Shown here piece by piece: positions 8,628-15,617 of a DNA stretch of 23,816 nt. The notes beneath the pieces were generated by a model that saw nothing but the letters and a program-made list of their open reading frames with translations, was not told where the DNA came from and searched no databases. A program made the position numbers and the translations under genes. The DNA comes from Candidatus Moraniibacteriota bacterium (lineage in GTDB: Bacteria; Patescibacteriota; Minisyncoccia; CAIUEV01): the NCBI GenBank assembly GCA_016867255.1, contig VGKB01000007.1, positions 1-23,816 of the forward strand, written 5' to 3'. Position 1 is the first letter of the stretch. Each line of letters starts with the position of its first letter.

Positions 8628-8700
8628 TAATTATTTTTTGTTTCAGAAAGCAAAAAAAGAAAAATCAAACTAATTACAGAATAACCTAAATTTACATTTA

Positions 8701-8726
8701 AAAAAATAAGCTTCCTCTCGGAAGCT
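8701..8726 (-). terminator. Rho-independent terminator
   Basis: On the minus strand a perfect 7-bp stem AGCTTCC/GGAAGCT (8726-8720 with 8715-8709) and a GAGA tetraloop are followed directly by a T-rich run (TATTTTTT). It lies about 30 bp after the stop of the small gene at 8758, so it would end the tRNA-Arg/small-gene transcript before the L,D-transpeptidase gene. Confidence 0.85.
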
Positions 8727-8757
8727 AGTAAAGTAAGATTATGCGGCATCATACCGC

Positions 8758-8925
8758 TTAAAGATCCAGCTTATCCCATTTAATAAGGATAATGCCAACA
8801 AGAGCTATCAGGTACCCAAGCGGCTTGTACCAAAATTTGATCGCTATTCGCAACAACACTCGGCGCGAATATCCGGTTGGCTCCTTCGGCATTCTCTCTT
8901 TGCTAAAAATGCTTGGGGCTCTCAT
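8758..8925 (-). CDS. Small membrane protein (55 aa) with the only strong Shine-Dalgarno in the window
   Basis: This is a short gene reading MRAPSIFSKE at its start and ending KWDKLDL before TAA (8760-8758). A basic N-terminal half (seven Arg/Lys in the first 30 residues) is followed by a hydrophobic helix, about residues 37-49 (GYLIALVGIILIK), so it is a likely single-pass membrane protein with its basic end inside. The ATG is preceded by AAGGAGGT (8939-8932) at a six-base gap, an ideal ribosome-binding site; no other start in the window has one. It begins 24 bases after the encoded CCA end of tRNA-Arg and is followed by a clear terminator, so tRNA and gene probably share a transcript. No family is recognised. 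Evidence for translation is the SD, the helix and the terminator together. Confidence 0.7.
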   Translation of the reverse strand: MRAPSIFSKERMPKEPTGYSRRVLLRIAIKFWYKPLGYLIALVGIILIKWDKLDL

Positions 8926-8931
8926 CTTGCT

Positions 8932-8939
8932 ACCTCCTT
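8932..8939 (-). promoter_or_regulatory. Canonical Shine-Dalgarno (AAGGAGGT) for the 55-aa gene
   Basis: The plus strand reads ACCTCCTT here; on the minus strand this is an eight-base match to the usual anti-SD, six bases before the ATG at 8925. It fixes the start of the small gene and shows that the organism probably still has a working anti-SD, although its other genes mostly ignore it. Confidence 0.8.
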
Positions 8940-8949
8940 AACATTATTC

Positions 8950-9026
8950 TGGTATCCCAGGCAGGAATCGAACCTGCAACCTGCGGCTTAGAAGGCCGCC
9001 GCTCTATCCAATTGAGCTACTGGGAC
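8950..9026 (-). tRNA. tRNA-Arg (anticodon UCU)
   Basis: On the minus strand this folds as a complete cloverleaf. The acceptor is GTCCCAG pairing with CTGGGAT (first pair G-U). The D arm is GCTC-AATTGGAT-AGAGC with the usual overlap. The anticodon stem is GCGGC/GCCGC with loop CTTCTAA, anticodon TCT. The T arm is GCAGG-TTCGATT-CCTGC. Discriminator A is followed by a genome-encoded CCA (8952-8950). It reads AGA codons. There is no intron. The small SD-led gene follows immediately in the same direction. Confidence 0.95.
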
Positions 9027-9063
9027 AAAAACATAAAAATTGAAACAGATTACCAAGTTTTTT

Positions 9064-9092
9064 ATCATAACTAAAACAAGTTGTGAAGTAAA
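9064..9092 (-). promoter_or_regulatory. Putative promoter of tRNA-Arg/small-gene unit
   Basis: On the minus strand TTTACT (9092-9087, four of six to TTGACA) and TATGAT (9069-9064, five of six to TATAAT) are separated by 17 bp. The expected start is near 9057, about 30 bases before the tRNA. It lies just downstream of one copy of a repeated 22-bp intergenic element. Confidence 0.5.
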
Positions 9093-9098
9093 TTAAGT

Positions 9099-9120
9099 GG
9101 TTATAAAACTCCCCATTTTT
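9099..9120 (-). repeat. 22-bp intergenic repeat, copy A
   Basis: The minus strand reads AAAATGGGGAGTTTT-A-TAACCA at about 9119-9098. The plus strand at about 16706-16727 is the same except for one base (G for A). Weaker similarity continues for about 14 bases on the 3' side if one gap is allowed. This copy overlaps the stop codon of the MEMO1-AMMECR1 gene and lies upstream of the tRNA-Arg promoter. Limits are approximate to one or two bases. Confidence 0.6.
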
Positions 9121-10639
9121 ATTTATCACCGTATATTTCAGCCGTAAAGGTGTATACTTCCGTAGCGGGATCTTTCCAACAGTCGGCAGGAAGGCCGGCC
9201 TTATCCCGGCAAAGAAAGGCGAGAAATTCCTCCTTATTCCATCCAGTTTCCTCGGCTACCTGAGGAAGAAATACGCCTGATCGGCGCCCGTTTTTAATTT
9301 TCACGCCGTGGATGCCCAACTTAATTTCGTCAACGTTTTTTACTCTCTTCATAGGACTAAGCACTGACACTTCGTATTCCAACCGAGACAGCTCCTTTTC
9401 TGTAACCGGATCAAAACGTGGATCGGCAGCGGCAGCCGCAGCCATCTGGGGAATAGACAGGTAAAGCGGCTGTTCTGTTTCAATTATTCCAATACAGCCG
9501 CGGAGCTCGCCGCCATCTCGCAAGGTTACAAAAACGCCTGATTTTTTCTTGAGCAGCTGGCCATCACCGTTAAATTTAGGTATTTTACCGTCTTTCACGA
9601 ACGATTCCACTGATTCCCGGGCGATTTGCACTAATTTTTGGCTATCTATCGCCTGATTGTTTTCCCCAAAAAATCCAATCGCGCCGTATCCCACCACCCG
9701 AGATCTGTCACCCGTTGTGTCACCGGAGTTAGAATAGCGCAATAATCTTATATCTTCTATGTTTAGCTTTTTAGCAACAGTAAGAGCTAGTTTCATTGCC
9801 GGTTCCGCGCACATAAAAGTGGCCGCGTTAGGAATATTTTTTTGCCCAAGTTTCGCAATAACATCGCTAAAATTATCCGGATTTCCAGTTAGGATTGACT
9901 TTATTGTTTCGCGGTCATATTTATTGGCATCCTCGTAAGACGGATAATGGGACATATCGGAACTTACCACCACAATGGTCTGCTCGTCAATATTTTTCAC
10001 TAACACAGAAGCTAGATCCCGCAATTGTTCGCTATCCATCTCACCCACCAAAACCGGAATAATCTTAAAATCGGCAGGCAAAACTTTTTGCAAAAACGGT
10101 AGCTGCACTTCCAAAGAATGCTCCGAAGTAAAAATCTCGCGATTTACGGTAATTTGCATTTCCTTGATTGCGTCTTTATCTAATTCTACTTTTCCTAAAG
10201 GCGTTTCCCAACTGTCACTGTCGTTAGAAATAATGCCGGATACAGGATAATTGTGGCTTGATCCCAATAATACAACCCGACGGATGCCGGCCCCGATTAA
10301 CAATTTATATCCGTAAGCCGCCGTCAGTCCGGAGTATTCATAGCCGGCATGGGGAGCCAGCAGTATCCTTGGATGTTTTTTGAAATAATCCGCCTCCGAC
10401 TCCGCCTCTGCGCTATCCAAAAATCCATCAATAACGTTTGATAATCTCTCCGGATCAGCCGGATAAAAAATGCCTGCTACTGCCGGATGCCGGACTTTTT
10501 CTAAATCTTTCCCTTGACGCATATTTTGTTGATTATTATTACCTTCAGCCAAATCAAAGCCGCCTTGATAGTTATCTTCTCCAATTAGCAATATTCCCAG
10601 AAAAACCAATAAGAATACCCCTGCTAACCCCACCGCCAC
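9119..10639 (-). CDS. AmmeMemoRadiSam system B-A fusion (MEMO1 domain + AMMECR1 domain), membrane-anchored
   Basis: This 506-residue fusion has a hydrophobic N-terminal helix (residues 2-20) and an Asn/Gln-rich linker. A MEMO1-like domain covers about 50-326 and an AMMECR1 domain about 335-504. In the MEMO1 part the three iron-ligand positions known from human MEMO1 appear kept: His97 (APHAGYEYSG), His129 (GSSHNYP) and Cys277 (FMCAEPA); His231 in SSDMSHYP is also present. The AMMECR1 part has the LRGCIG signature (379-384). These two families are often encoded beside a radical SAM enzyme; none is in this window. The listed start is GTG. The frame is open about 100 bases further upstream without an ATG, and LPKKRSVLY just before the GTG would make a better signal anchor, so the start is uncertain. 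It is 76 bp downstream of the GT4 gene in the same direction. Confidence 0.92.
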   Translation of the reverse strand: MAVGLAGVFLLVFLGILLIGEDNYQGGFDLAEGNNNQQNMRQGKDLEKVRHPAVAGIFYPADPERLSNVIDGFLDSAEAESEADYFKKHPRILLAPHAGYEYSGLTAAYGYKLLIGAGIRRVVLLGSSHNYPVSGIISNDSDSWETPLGKVELDKDAIKEMQITVNREIFTSEHSLEVQLPFLQKVLPADFKIIPVLVGEMDSEQLRDLASVLVKNIDEQTIVVVSSDMSHYPSYEDANKYDRETIKSILTGNPDNFSDVIAKLGQKNIPNAATFMCAEPAMKLALTVAKKLNIEDIRLLRYSNSGDTTGDRSRVVGYGAIGFFGENNQAIDSQKLVQIARESVESFVKDGKIPKFNGDGQLLKKKSGVFVTLRDGGELRGCIGIIETEQPLYLSIPQMAAAAAADPRFDPVTEKELSRLEYEVSVLSPMKRVKNVDEIKLGIHGVKIKNGRRSGVFLPQVAEETGWNKEEFLAFLCRDKAGLPADCWKDPATEVYTFTAEIYGDK

Positions 10640-10715
10640 ATAAAGAACGCTTCGCTTTTTTGGCAGAAATAAAGTCTTAATCTCTAATTTATTTAGGATT
10701 AATGCGTAAGTTCCG

Positions 10716-11888
10716 CTAACTATTTTCTTGCCCTTTAGCGCTTATTTTTAACTCTTCCAAGAGAATTTTTGCCGGCTTGTTCCAATTAAAAACTCTTGCC
10801 CGATTGATAGCTTTAACCCGAAGTTCCTCTTTGATTACTTGGTCAGTCAAAAAACGATTAATTGCCTGGATTAATTCATCTTCTCTTTCCGGATGAAAAT
10901 AATAGACCGTGTCTTGGGCTACTTCTTTGATAGGATTTATTTCCGAGGCAATAATTGGCGTTCCGCAAGCCATTCCTTCCAATACATTCAGGCCAAATCC
11001 TTCGTACAGGGAGGGAAACACAAAAAAATCCGCCCCATTATAGAGGCACATCATCTCCTCATCCGTAACCTTGCCAACAAATTTTACCCGATCAGCAATA
11101 CCTAAACTGGCCGCCATTCCTTTCACGTCTTCCAGCAAAGGGTTGACTACCGTTGGGGGATCTCCTCCAATAACCAAAATCCGGTTCTTTAAATTGCTGC
11201 CGTAATTCTTGAGAAGTTTTGCGAAAGATTTGATTAACAAACCCACATTCTTCCTTATCTCAAACCCCCCAATATAGAAAATAAAAGGGTGGTTAATGTT
11301 AAATTTTGCAAGAGTCCGCAGCAGCCGGCGATCATTTTTTTCCAACGGCCGAAATACCGAGGAGACCCCTGCTCCAATCACCTTGATTCTCTCCGGCTCA
11401 ATATCCAAATGTTTAATAATGTCTTGGCGAGAAAATTCAGAAACGGTTAGAATTCTTTTGGCCGCTCGGGCTGCTTCAAAAGTCTGCTGAGCGTAAATCC
11501 GACGCCGGAAATTGTAAAGATAGGTTGGAGCCAAGGCCTTCCAAATTACATCATGCAGCAGGACAAGGTGAGGGATTGTCTTAAAGCGAGTCGCGGCATT
11601 ATAGGGAGAAAAAAACACATTTAGCTTGTCCTTTTCCGCCTCCCGAGCAATGGTAATTCTTTCCCAGAAAGTTTGTTTTATTAAATCTTCCCGGCGGTAA
11701 AAAGTTGAGGACAATATTTTGATGCGAAAATTAGCGGGAAAACTAAAAGGAACGCGACTGTCGGTGTACAAGTAATATTGGTTGCTCCTATCTAGCCGGG
11801 CAATTTCCGCAAGCAGACTTTTGGTTACCCTTCCGATTCCCGTTTCAACTTTACGCAGAAAAAGGGCATTAACCCCAATTTTTAACAT
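10716..11888 (-). CDS. GT4-family glycosyltransferase
   Basis: This is a predicted GT-B, retaining glycosyltransferase that uses a nucleotide-sugar donor to build surface polysaccharide or glycolipid, acting at the cytosolic face of the membrane. I place the start at 11888 (MLKIGVNALFL...), giving 390 residues; the N-terminal beta strand and acceptor loop ETGIGRV fit the family. LHDVIW lies at 111-116, and the donor-binding part begins at IGGFEIRKNVGLLIKSF (206-222). The EX7E-type motif is in LYEGFGLNVLEGMACGTPII (294-313, Glu296 and Glu304). The open frame extends to 11978, but that extension contains a good promoter, so the longer start is unlikely. It is followed by the MEMO1-AMMECR1 gene, probably on the same transcript. 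The acceptor cannot be told from sequence. Confidence 0.92.
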   Translation of the reverse strand: MLKIGVNALFLRKVETGIGRVTKSLLAEIARLDRSNQYYLYTDSRVPFSFPANFRIKILSSTFYRREDLIKQTFWERITIAREAEKDKLNVFFSPYNAATRFKTIPHLVLLHDVIWKALAPTYLYNFRRRIYAQQTFEAARAAKRILTVSEFSRQDIIKHLDIEPERIKVIGAGVSSVFRPLEKNDRRLLRTLAKFNINHPFIFYIGGFEIRKNVGLLIKSFAKLLKNYGSNLKNRILVIGGDPPTVVNPLLEDVKGMAASLGIADRVKFVGKVTDEEMMCLYNGADFFVFPSLYEGFGLNVLEGMACGTPIIASEINPIKEVAQDTVYYFHPEREDELIQAINRFLTDQVIKEELRVKAINRARVFNWNKPAKILLEELKISAKGQENS

Positions 11889-11928
11889 AAATGCGAGTTC
11901 AATAGTAGGTACAGCTCTAGTTACTTTT

Positions 11929-11958
11929 ATAATAACATATAATATTCTCTCCTGACAA
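11929..11958 (-). promoter_or_regulatory. Putative extended -10 promoter of the GT4 gene
   Basis: On the minus strand the -35 is TTGTCA (11958-11953, five of six), an 18-bp spacer ends in TGT, and the -10 is TATTAT (11934-11929, five of six), so the TGn extension is present. The expected start is near 11922, giving a leader of about 34 bases to the ATG at 11888. It sits inside the longer open frame and so supports the shorter start. Confidence 0.6.
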
Positions 11959-12029
11959 AACCTTTTTCTTTTTCCCATTTCTATTTTTTCCCATTAAAAT
12001 TTCATAAAAAAGAAAATTGATTACTCATT

Positions 12030-13592
12030 ATGCAAGAAAAACACATAAATTCCAGAATAAAACCAGCCGTCGCTTTAATTTTAAACGGGGCATTAGCCGT
12101 TTCTTTCGTTTTCCTCTGCTTAGCCAAAGAAACCCAAGCGGAAAACTCAAACTCCAACGCAAATAAAAATTCCAACCAAAACGCCAATGCGAATGACAAC
12201 CAAAATTCAAACTCCAACAGCGACCAAAACGCCTTGCGTTACGAAAACCTGGAAGAATCCCTTAGCGAGAAAATGAAAGACCTAAGCGAAGTTGAAGCCA
12301 AAATTGAAAGCTATAACAAACTAATAGAGATTAAACAAGACCAACAAAAAACTCTGGCCAACCAAATTGTCGTCATTGACAATCAGATTGAGAAAAACAA
12401 AGAGGAAGTTATTAAAGCGGAAAGGAAAATTGAGCTCTATGACTTGGAAATACAAAATTTAGAAATGCAGATTAACGAAAAAAAAGAACAAATAGCCAAA
12501 AAAAAGGCCGCTTTGCAAATCCTGCTCAATGATTTATACCGCAAGGAAAATAAAAACCCTCTGGAAATTTTACTTTCCTATCCGGGTTTCTCCTCTTTCA
12601 TTCAGGAAGTAGCTTACGGAGAGCAAGTTAACCAAAGAGTATTTAACAAACTGCAGGAAATTGACAAACTGCGCAAAGATTTGGAAGACAGGCAAAAAAC
12701 AGAGACACAAAAAAAGAAAGACCTTGAAAATGCCAAGCAAGAAAAACTAGAAAAGACTTATTATCTGGAAGGAGAGCAAAGTTCAAAGGAGCAGTTGCTG
12801 GAAGTTACTCAGGGAGAAGAAGGGCGCTATCAGGAACTACTAGAGAGAGTGGAGACGCAAAAACAGACTCTTTTGGGCGATATTGAGGAGCTTTCCGCCA
12901 GTAAATCCGGGGAATTAAATATCGTCCAGTCCCATCAGAAAAAACCTGCTTCGGGGCTGGCTTCCACCGACTGGTATTTTTCTCAAAGAGATTCCCGCTG
13001 GGGAGGAAGAGACATCGGCCACTCCAACACAAAAATGAAAAGTTACGGCTGTGCGGTTACTTCCGTAGCCATGGTTTTAAAATATCACGGAGTCAGCATT
13101 GACCCGGGAGTTCTCGCTCGCCAGCCAATTTTCTCTTACGACCTAATTGTCTGGCCGGAATATTGGCAAAATGTCAAGCGCTCTGGGGGACACAATCACG
13201 GAAATATTGACTGGGACACAGTAGATGATGAAATTGCCAATCATAATCCGGTAATTGTTTTCGTGAAAGCATCCTGCCGGGGGGCGGGACATTACGTGGT
13301 CATACACCACAAAGACAACGATGGACAGTACGTCGTTCACGATCCCATTTGGGGACCCAATATCTTTCTTACTTCAACCAAAGAAAATGTGGCTGTCCTT
13401 TACGGCTGCAAAACCGTAGTTGATCAAATGATCATCTACCATAACACAAAAAGAAGCGGGGAAAGTTCGCCGGAAAACGCCAACACCAATAAATCCGATG
13501 CCAACAAGAACAACAATCTAAATGATAATAGCAACTCCAATAACAACTCTAATAAAAATGAGAACAAGAATAAGAATAAAAATAAAAACTAA
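12030..13592 (+). CDS. Secreted coiled-coil protein with C39-like cysteine peptidase domain
   Basis: This 520-residue exported protein has a signal peptide at about 10-37 (cleavage after TQA) and an Asn/Ser-rich linker at 39-66. A long coiled coil spans about 72-295, resembling the N-terminal regulatory coiled coils of CwlO/PcsB-type wall hydrolases. A C39-like (Peptidase_C39_2) papain-fold domain occupies about 314-472. Likely catalytic residues are Cys341 (KSYGCAVTSVAMVL), His421 (RGAGHYVVIHH) and Asp438 (VVHDPIWG). The C-terminus (483-520) is a second Asn/Lys low-complexity tail. Cleavage of wall peptides or of surface proteins is inferred; the substrate is not visible. It is the first gene of a four-gene plus-strand unit, and its low-complexity tail overlaps the start of the next gene by 35 bases in another frame. 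Confidence 0.88.
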   Translation: MQEKHINSRIKPAVALILNGALAVSFVFLCLAKETQAENSNSNANKNSNQNANANDNQNSNSNSDQNALRYENLEESLSEKMKDLSEVEAKIESYNKLIEIKQDQQKTLANQIVVIDNQIEKNKEEVIKAERKIELYDLEIQNLEMQINEKKEQIAKKKAALQILLNDLYRKENKNPLEILLSYPGFSSFIQEVAYGEQVNQRVFNKLQEIDKLRKDLEDRQKTETQKKKDLENAKQEKLEKTYYLEGEQSSKEQLLEVTQGEEGRYQELLERVETQKQTLLGDIEELSASKSGELNIVQSHQKKPASGLASTDWYFSQRDSRWGGRDIGHSNTKMKSYGCAVTSVAMVLKYHGVSIDPGVLARQPIFSYDLIVWPEYWQNVKRSGGHNHGNIDWDTVDDEIANHNPVIVFVKASCRGAGHYVVIHHKDNDGQYVVHDPIWGPNIFLTSTKENVAVLYGCKTVVDQMIIYHNTKRSGESSPENANTNKSDANKNNNLNDNSNSNNNSNKNENKNKNKNKN

Positions 13593-14184
13593 CCGGCCGG
13601 CTAAAAGCAAAAAACCGCTTATCATTGGAATTGTTGGCAGAAGAGGCTCGGGGAAAGACACAGTAGCCCACTATATTGCCCAAAAATATAATGGCAAAGA
13701 CATTCTGCTTTCTGATTATATTGACCGAATATTAAAAATTTTCCATCTGCCTGCCAGCAGGCAAAATACCTGTTGGCTAATCACTAAGACCCGAGAGCGA
13801 TTCGGAAAGGGAATATTGGCCAGGGCTGTGATCGGCCAAGTGGACAGCAATGGCTTTGCGGTTTATCTCATAAATGGCATTCGCCTAAAAAGAGAGACGG
13901 AAATTTTGCGGGAAAGGTTTGGCAAGTTTTTCATTCTCCTCAGTGTAGTTTGTGAAAATAAAATTCGCCTTGGGCGGATAAAAAAACGGGAGAAAGAAAA
14001 ATTCCTGCGAAAAGACAAGATTAATGTCTCCCTTAAAAAATTCCTTGAGCAAGAGAAAAAACTGGTCACTGAAAAGGAAATTCCTTGGCTTGAAAAAAAA
14101 GCTAATTACACCGTAGAAAATAATACCGGCAAGAAAGATTTATTTGAAAAAATCAATCATTTGGCAAAAATTTTAAAGCTTTAA
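13558..14184 (+). CDS. P-loop nucleotide kinase (dephospho-CoA kinase / dNMP kinase-like)
   Basis: This 208-residue protein has a Walker A motif GRRGSGKDT (27-35) right after the first beta strand LIIGIVG, a layout typical of small-molecule P-loop kinases. LLSDYIDRIL (50-59), the SRQN-ITKTRERFGKGILARA segment and VYLINGIRLKRETEILRERFG (102-122) resemble dephospho-CoA kinase and deoxynucleoside monophosphate kinase relatives; the exact substrate is not clear. The C-terminal half is Lys-rich. The ATG at 13558 lies inside the end of the upstream gene, in the region coding its Asn/Lys tail. The alternative ATG at 13522 would add 12 residues of the same low-complexity DNA. No later ATG precedes the P-loop, so the overlap is probably real. 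The basic leader RTRIRIKIKTNR is a by-product of that overlap. Confidence 0.75.
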   Translation: MRTRIRIKIKTNRPAKSKKPLIIGIVGRRGSGKDTVAHYIAQKYNGKDILLSDYIDRILKIFHLPASRQNTCWLITKTRERFGKGILARAVIGQVDSNGFAVYLINGIRLKRETEILRERFGKFFILLSVVCENKIRLGRIKKREKEKFLRKDKINVSLKKFLEQEKKLVTEKEIPWLEKKANYTVENNTGKKDLFEKINHLAKILKL

Positions 14185-14213
14185 CTTTAAGCCTAAAATT
14201 ATCATTTAACATT

Positions 14214-14747
14214 ATGATTATGCCTTTAGCTTTCTCACTCTCCGACATTAATATTTTCAAGGCAATTTCCTCCATTACCAGCTTACGCCCTTCTTGGGGC
14301 ACCCTCATTTTGGTAATTTTTACGCTGCTCGCTTTGGCGATAACTTTTAAACAAGGAAAAGGCGGGACAATCCGCAGTATTATGAGCATCTATATGGCTA
14401 TCGCGGTGAATAACTTCTTACCCTTTCTTAAACTGGAAATAAAAGGTTTCAAAATTGAAGACTACCCCTTGCTTAAAATTGCAATATTTGTTATTATATT
14501 TGTCCTAATATCCTATATGCTTTCCCATTCTTCCTTGGGGATGTTGGACCGGGACCGTAGCACCTTTTTAGGCACATTTGTATTGGCATTCTTGGCCTCC
14601 GGACTTGTAATCAGCACCGTCGCGGTGATGCTCCCGGCGGAAATCAAGGAAGAGTTGACCGGGACGGCCCATTTTATTTTTGTAAATGAAATTGCCCGTT
14701 TTCTCTGGGTAATCGCCCCTATATTGGCCATTATCATTATCGGTTAA
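14214..14747 (+). CDS. Multi-pass membrane protein, CvpA-like by topology
   Basis: This 177-residue membrane protein has about four hydrophobic segments (roughly 28-44, 54-70, 87-104, 118-140) and a C-terminal one (160-177). The motif KQGKGGTIRSIMSIYMA after the first full helix suggests similarity in layout to CvpA-type proteins, but I see no diagnostic signature. Two in-frame ATGs (14214, 14220) are possible starts; neither has a Shine-Dalgarno. The TAA stop abuts the ATG of the following glycosyltransferase with no intervening base, so the two are translationally linked. Function is unknown. Confidence 0.75.
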   Translation: MIMPLAFSLSDINIFKAISSITSLRPSWGTLILVIFTLLALAITFKQGKGGTIRSIMSIYMAIAVNNFLPFLKLEIKGFKIEDYPLLKIAIFVIIFVLISYMLSHSSLGMLDRDRSTFLGTFVLAFLASGLVISTVAVMLPAEIKEELTGTAHFIFVNEIARFLWVIAPILAIIIIG

Positions 14748-15599
14748 ATGGAAAAAATTCTACCCAAAAATCCCCGACGGTTAGTTGAATTATCTATCAT
14801 TGTTGCCAGCTTTCGCAACGCCGCCATGCTGGAACTATGTTTAAAATCAATCGGAGAAGAAGCTCGCCGTCTCAAAAAAAAGAAAATTCGCAATGAGATA
14901 ATCATTGTAGACAGCCAGGCAGACGAAAAAACCCGTGATATTGCCAAAAAATTTATCCTGAACGGCAATTCCGCTTGTTACTATCCCTTTAGAAAAAATG
15001 TAGGATTTGCCAAGTTAATTAATCAGGGAATAAAGTTGAGTCACGGTAAATTTCTGCTTTTCTTGAATGCGGATATCATTATTATTAAAGACGCTTTTCG
15101 GAAAATGATGGAATATTTGAAAGATAATCCCCAAGTGGGAATTCTGGGTCCGCGTCTTTTGAACTTTGACGGTTCTCCCCAGCCTTCCGCCTTTCATTTT
15201 TACACTCCTTCCATTATTCTTTATCGCCGTACGCCGCTGGGAAAGACTCCTTGGGGCAGAAAAAAGCTGCAAGAGTTTGTTATTGATCTCAGTCAAAGCC
15301 AAAAACCCGTTTCCATTGACGGTTGGCTAATGGGATCAGTCCTAATGCTTCGGCGAGACAACTTGGAAAAAGTTGGCCCAATGGACGAACGATATTTTAT
15401 GTATTTTGAAGATGTTGATTGGTGCCGCAGATTCAAGGAAGCCGGCTATGAGATTATCTATTTCCCCCAAGCGGAACTCTTCCACTATCACGGAAAACAA
15501 AGCGCCACCCGGCATTTCTGGGAGGCGATTTTAAACCCGATGACGCTTATCCACATCAAAAGCGCCCTAAAATATTTTTGGAAATTCCGCAAAAAATAA
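14748..15599 (+). CDS. GT2-family glycosyltransferase (rhamnosyltransferase-like)
   Basis: This 283-residue GT-A-fold inverting glycosyltransferase starts its catalytic domain at ELSIIVASFRN (14-24). The nucleotide-sugar site includes IIIVDSQADE (51-60), the NVGFAKLINQGIKLSHG segment (84-100) and the metal-binding DxD equivalent FLNAD (105-109). The acceptor side has DGWLMGSVLMLRRD (191-204) and MYFEDVDWCRRFKEAGY (218-234), the ED-D motif typical of rhamnosyl- and related transferases. There is no membrane helix, so it probably works at the inner membrane face on a lipid-linked glycan or surface polymer. It is the last gene of the plus-strand unit and converges with recA, 18 bases away. Confidence 0.92.
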   Translation: MEKILPKNPRRLVELSIIVASFRNAAMLELCLKSIGEEARRLKKKKIRNEIIIVDSQADEKTRDIAKKFILNGNSACYYPFRKNVGFAKLINQGIKLSHGKFLLFLNADIIIIKDAFRKMMEYLKDNPQVGILGPRLLNFDGSPQPSAFHFYTPSIILYRRTPLGKTPWGRKKLQEFVIDLSQSQKPVSIDGWLMGSVLMLRRDNLEKVGPMDERYFMYFEDVDWCRRFKEAGYEIIYFPQAELFHYHGKQSATRHFWEAILNPMTLIHIKSALKYFWKFRKK

Positions 15600-15617
15600 A
15601 CCTCAATCCAGACTAGT

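Noticed and set aside
8741..8757. Small GCGG/CCGC inverted repeat after the 55-aa gene
   Set aside because: It has only four or five pairs and no T-run; the hairpin at 8709-8726 is the better terminator.
11889..11978. Longer N-terminus of the GT4 glycosyltransferase
   Set aside because: The extension contains a good extended -10 promoter and does not look like family sequence; the MLKIGVNALF start at 11888 fits the family.
13477..13590. A-rich short repeats as a possible CRISPR or tandem repeat array
   Set aside because: The pattern is codon-level Asn/Lys low complexity within a coding frame, with no constant repeat and spacer lengths.
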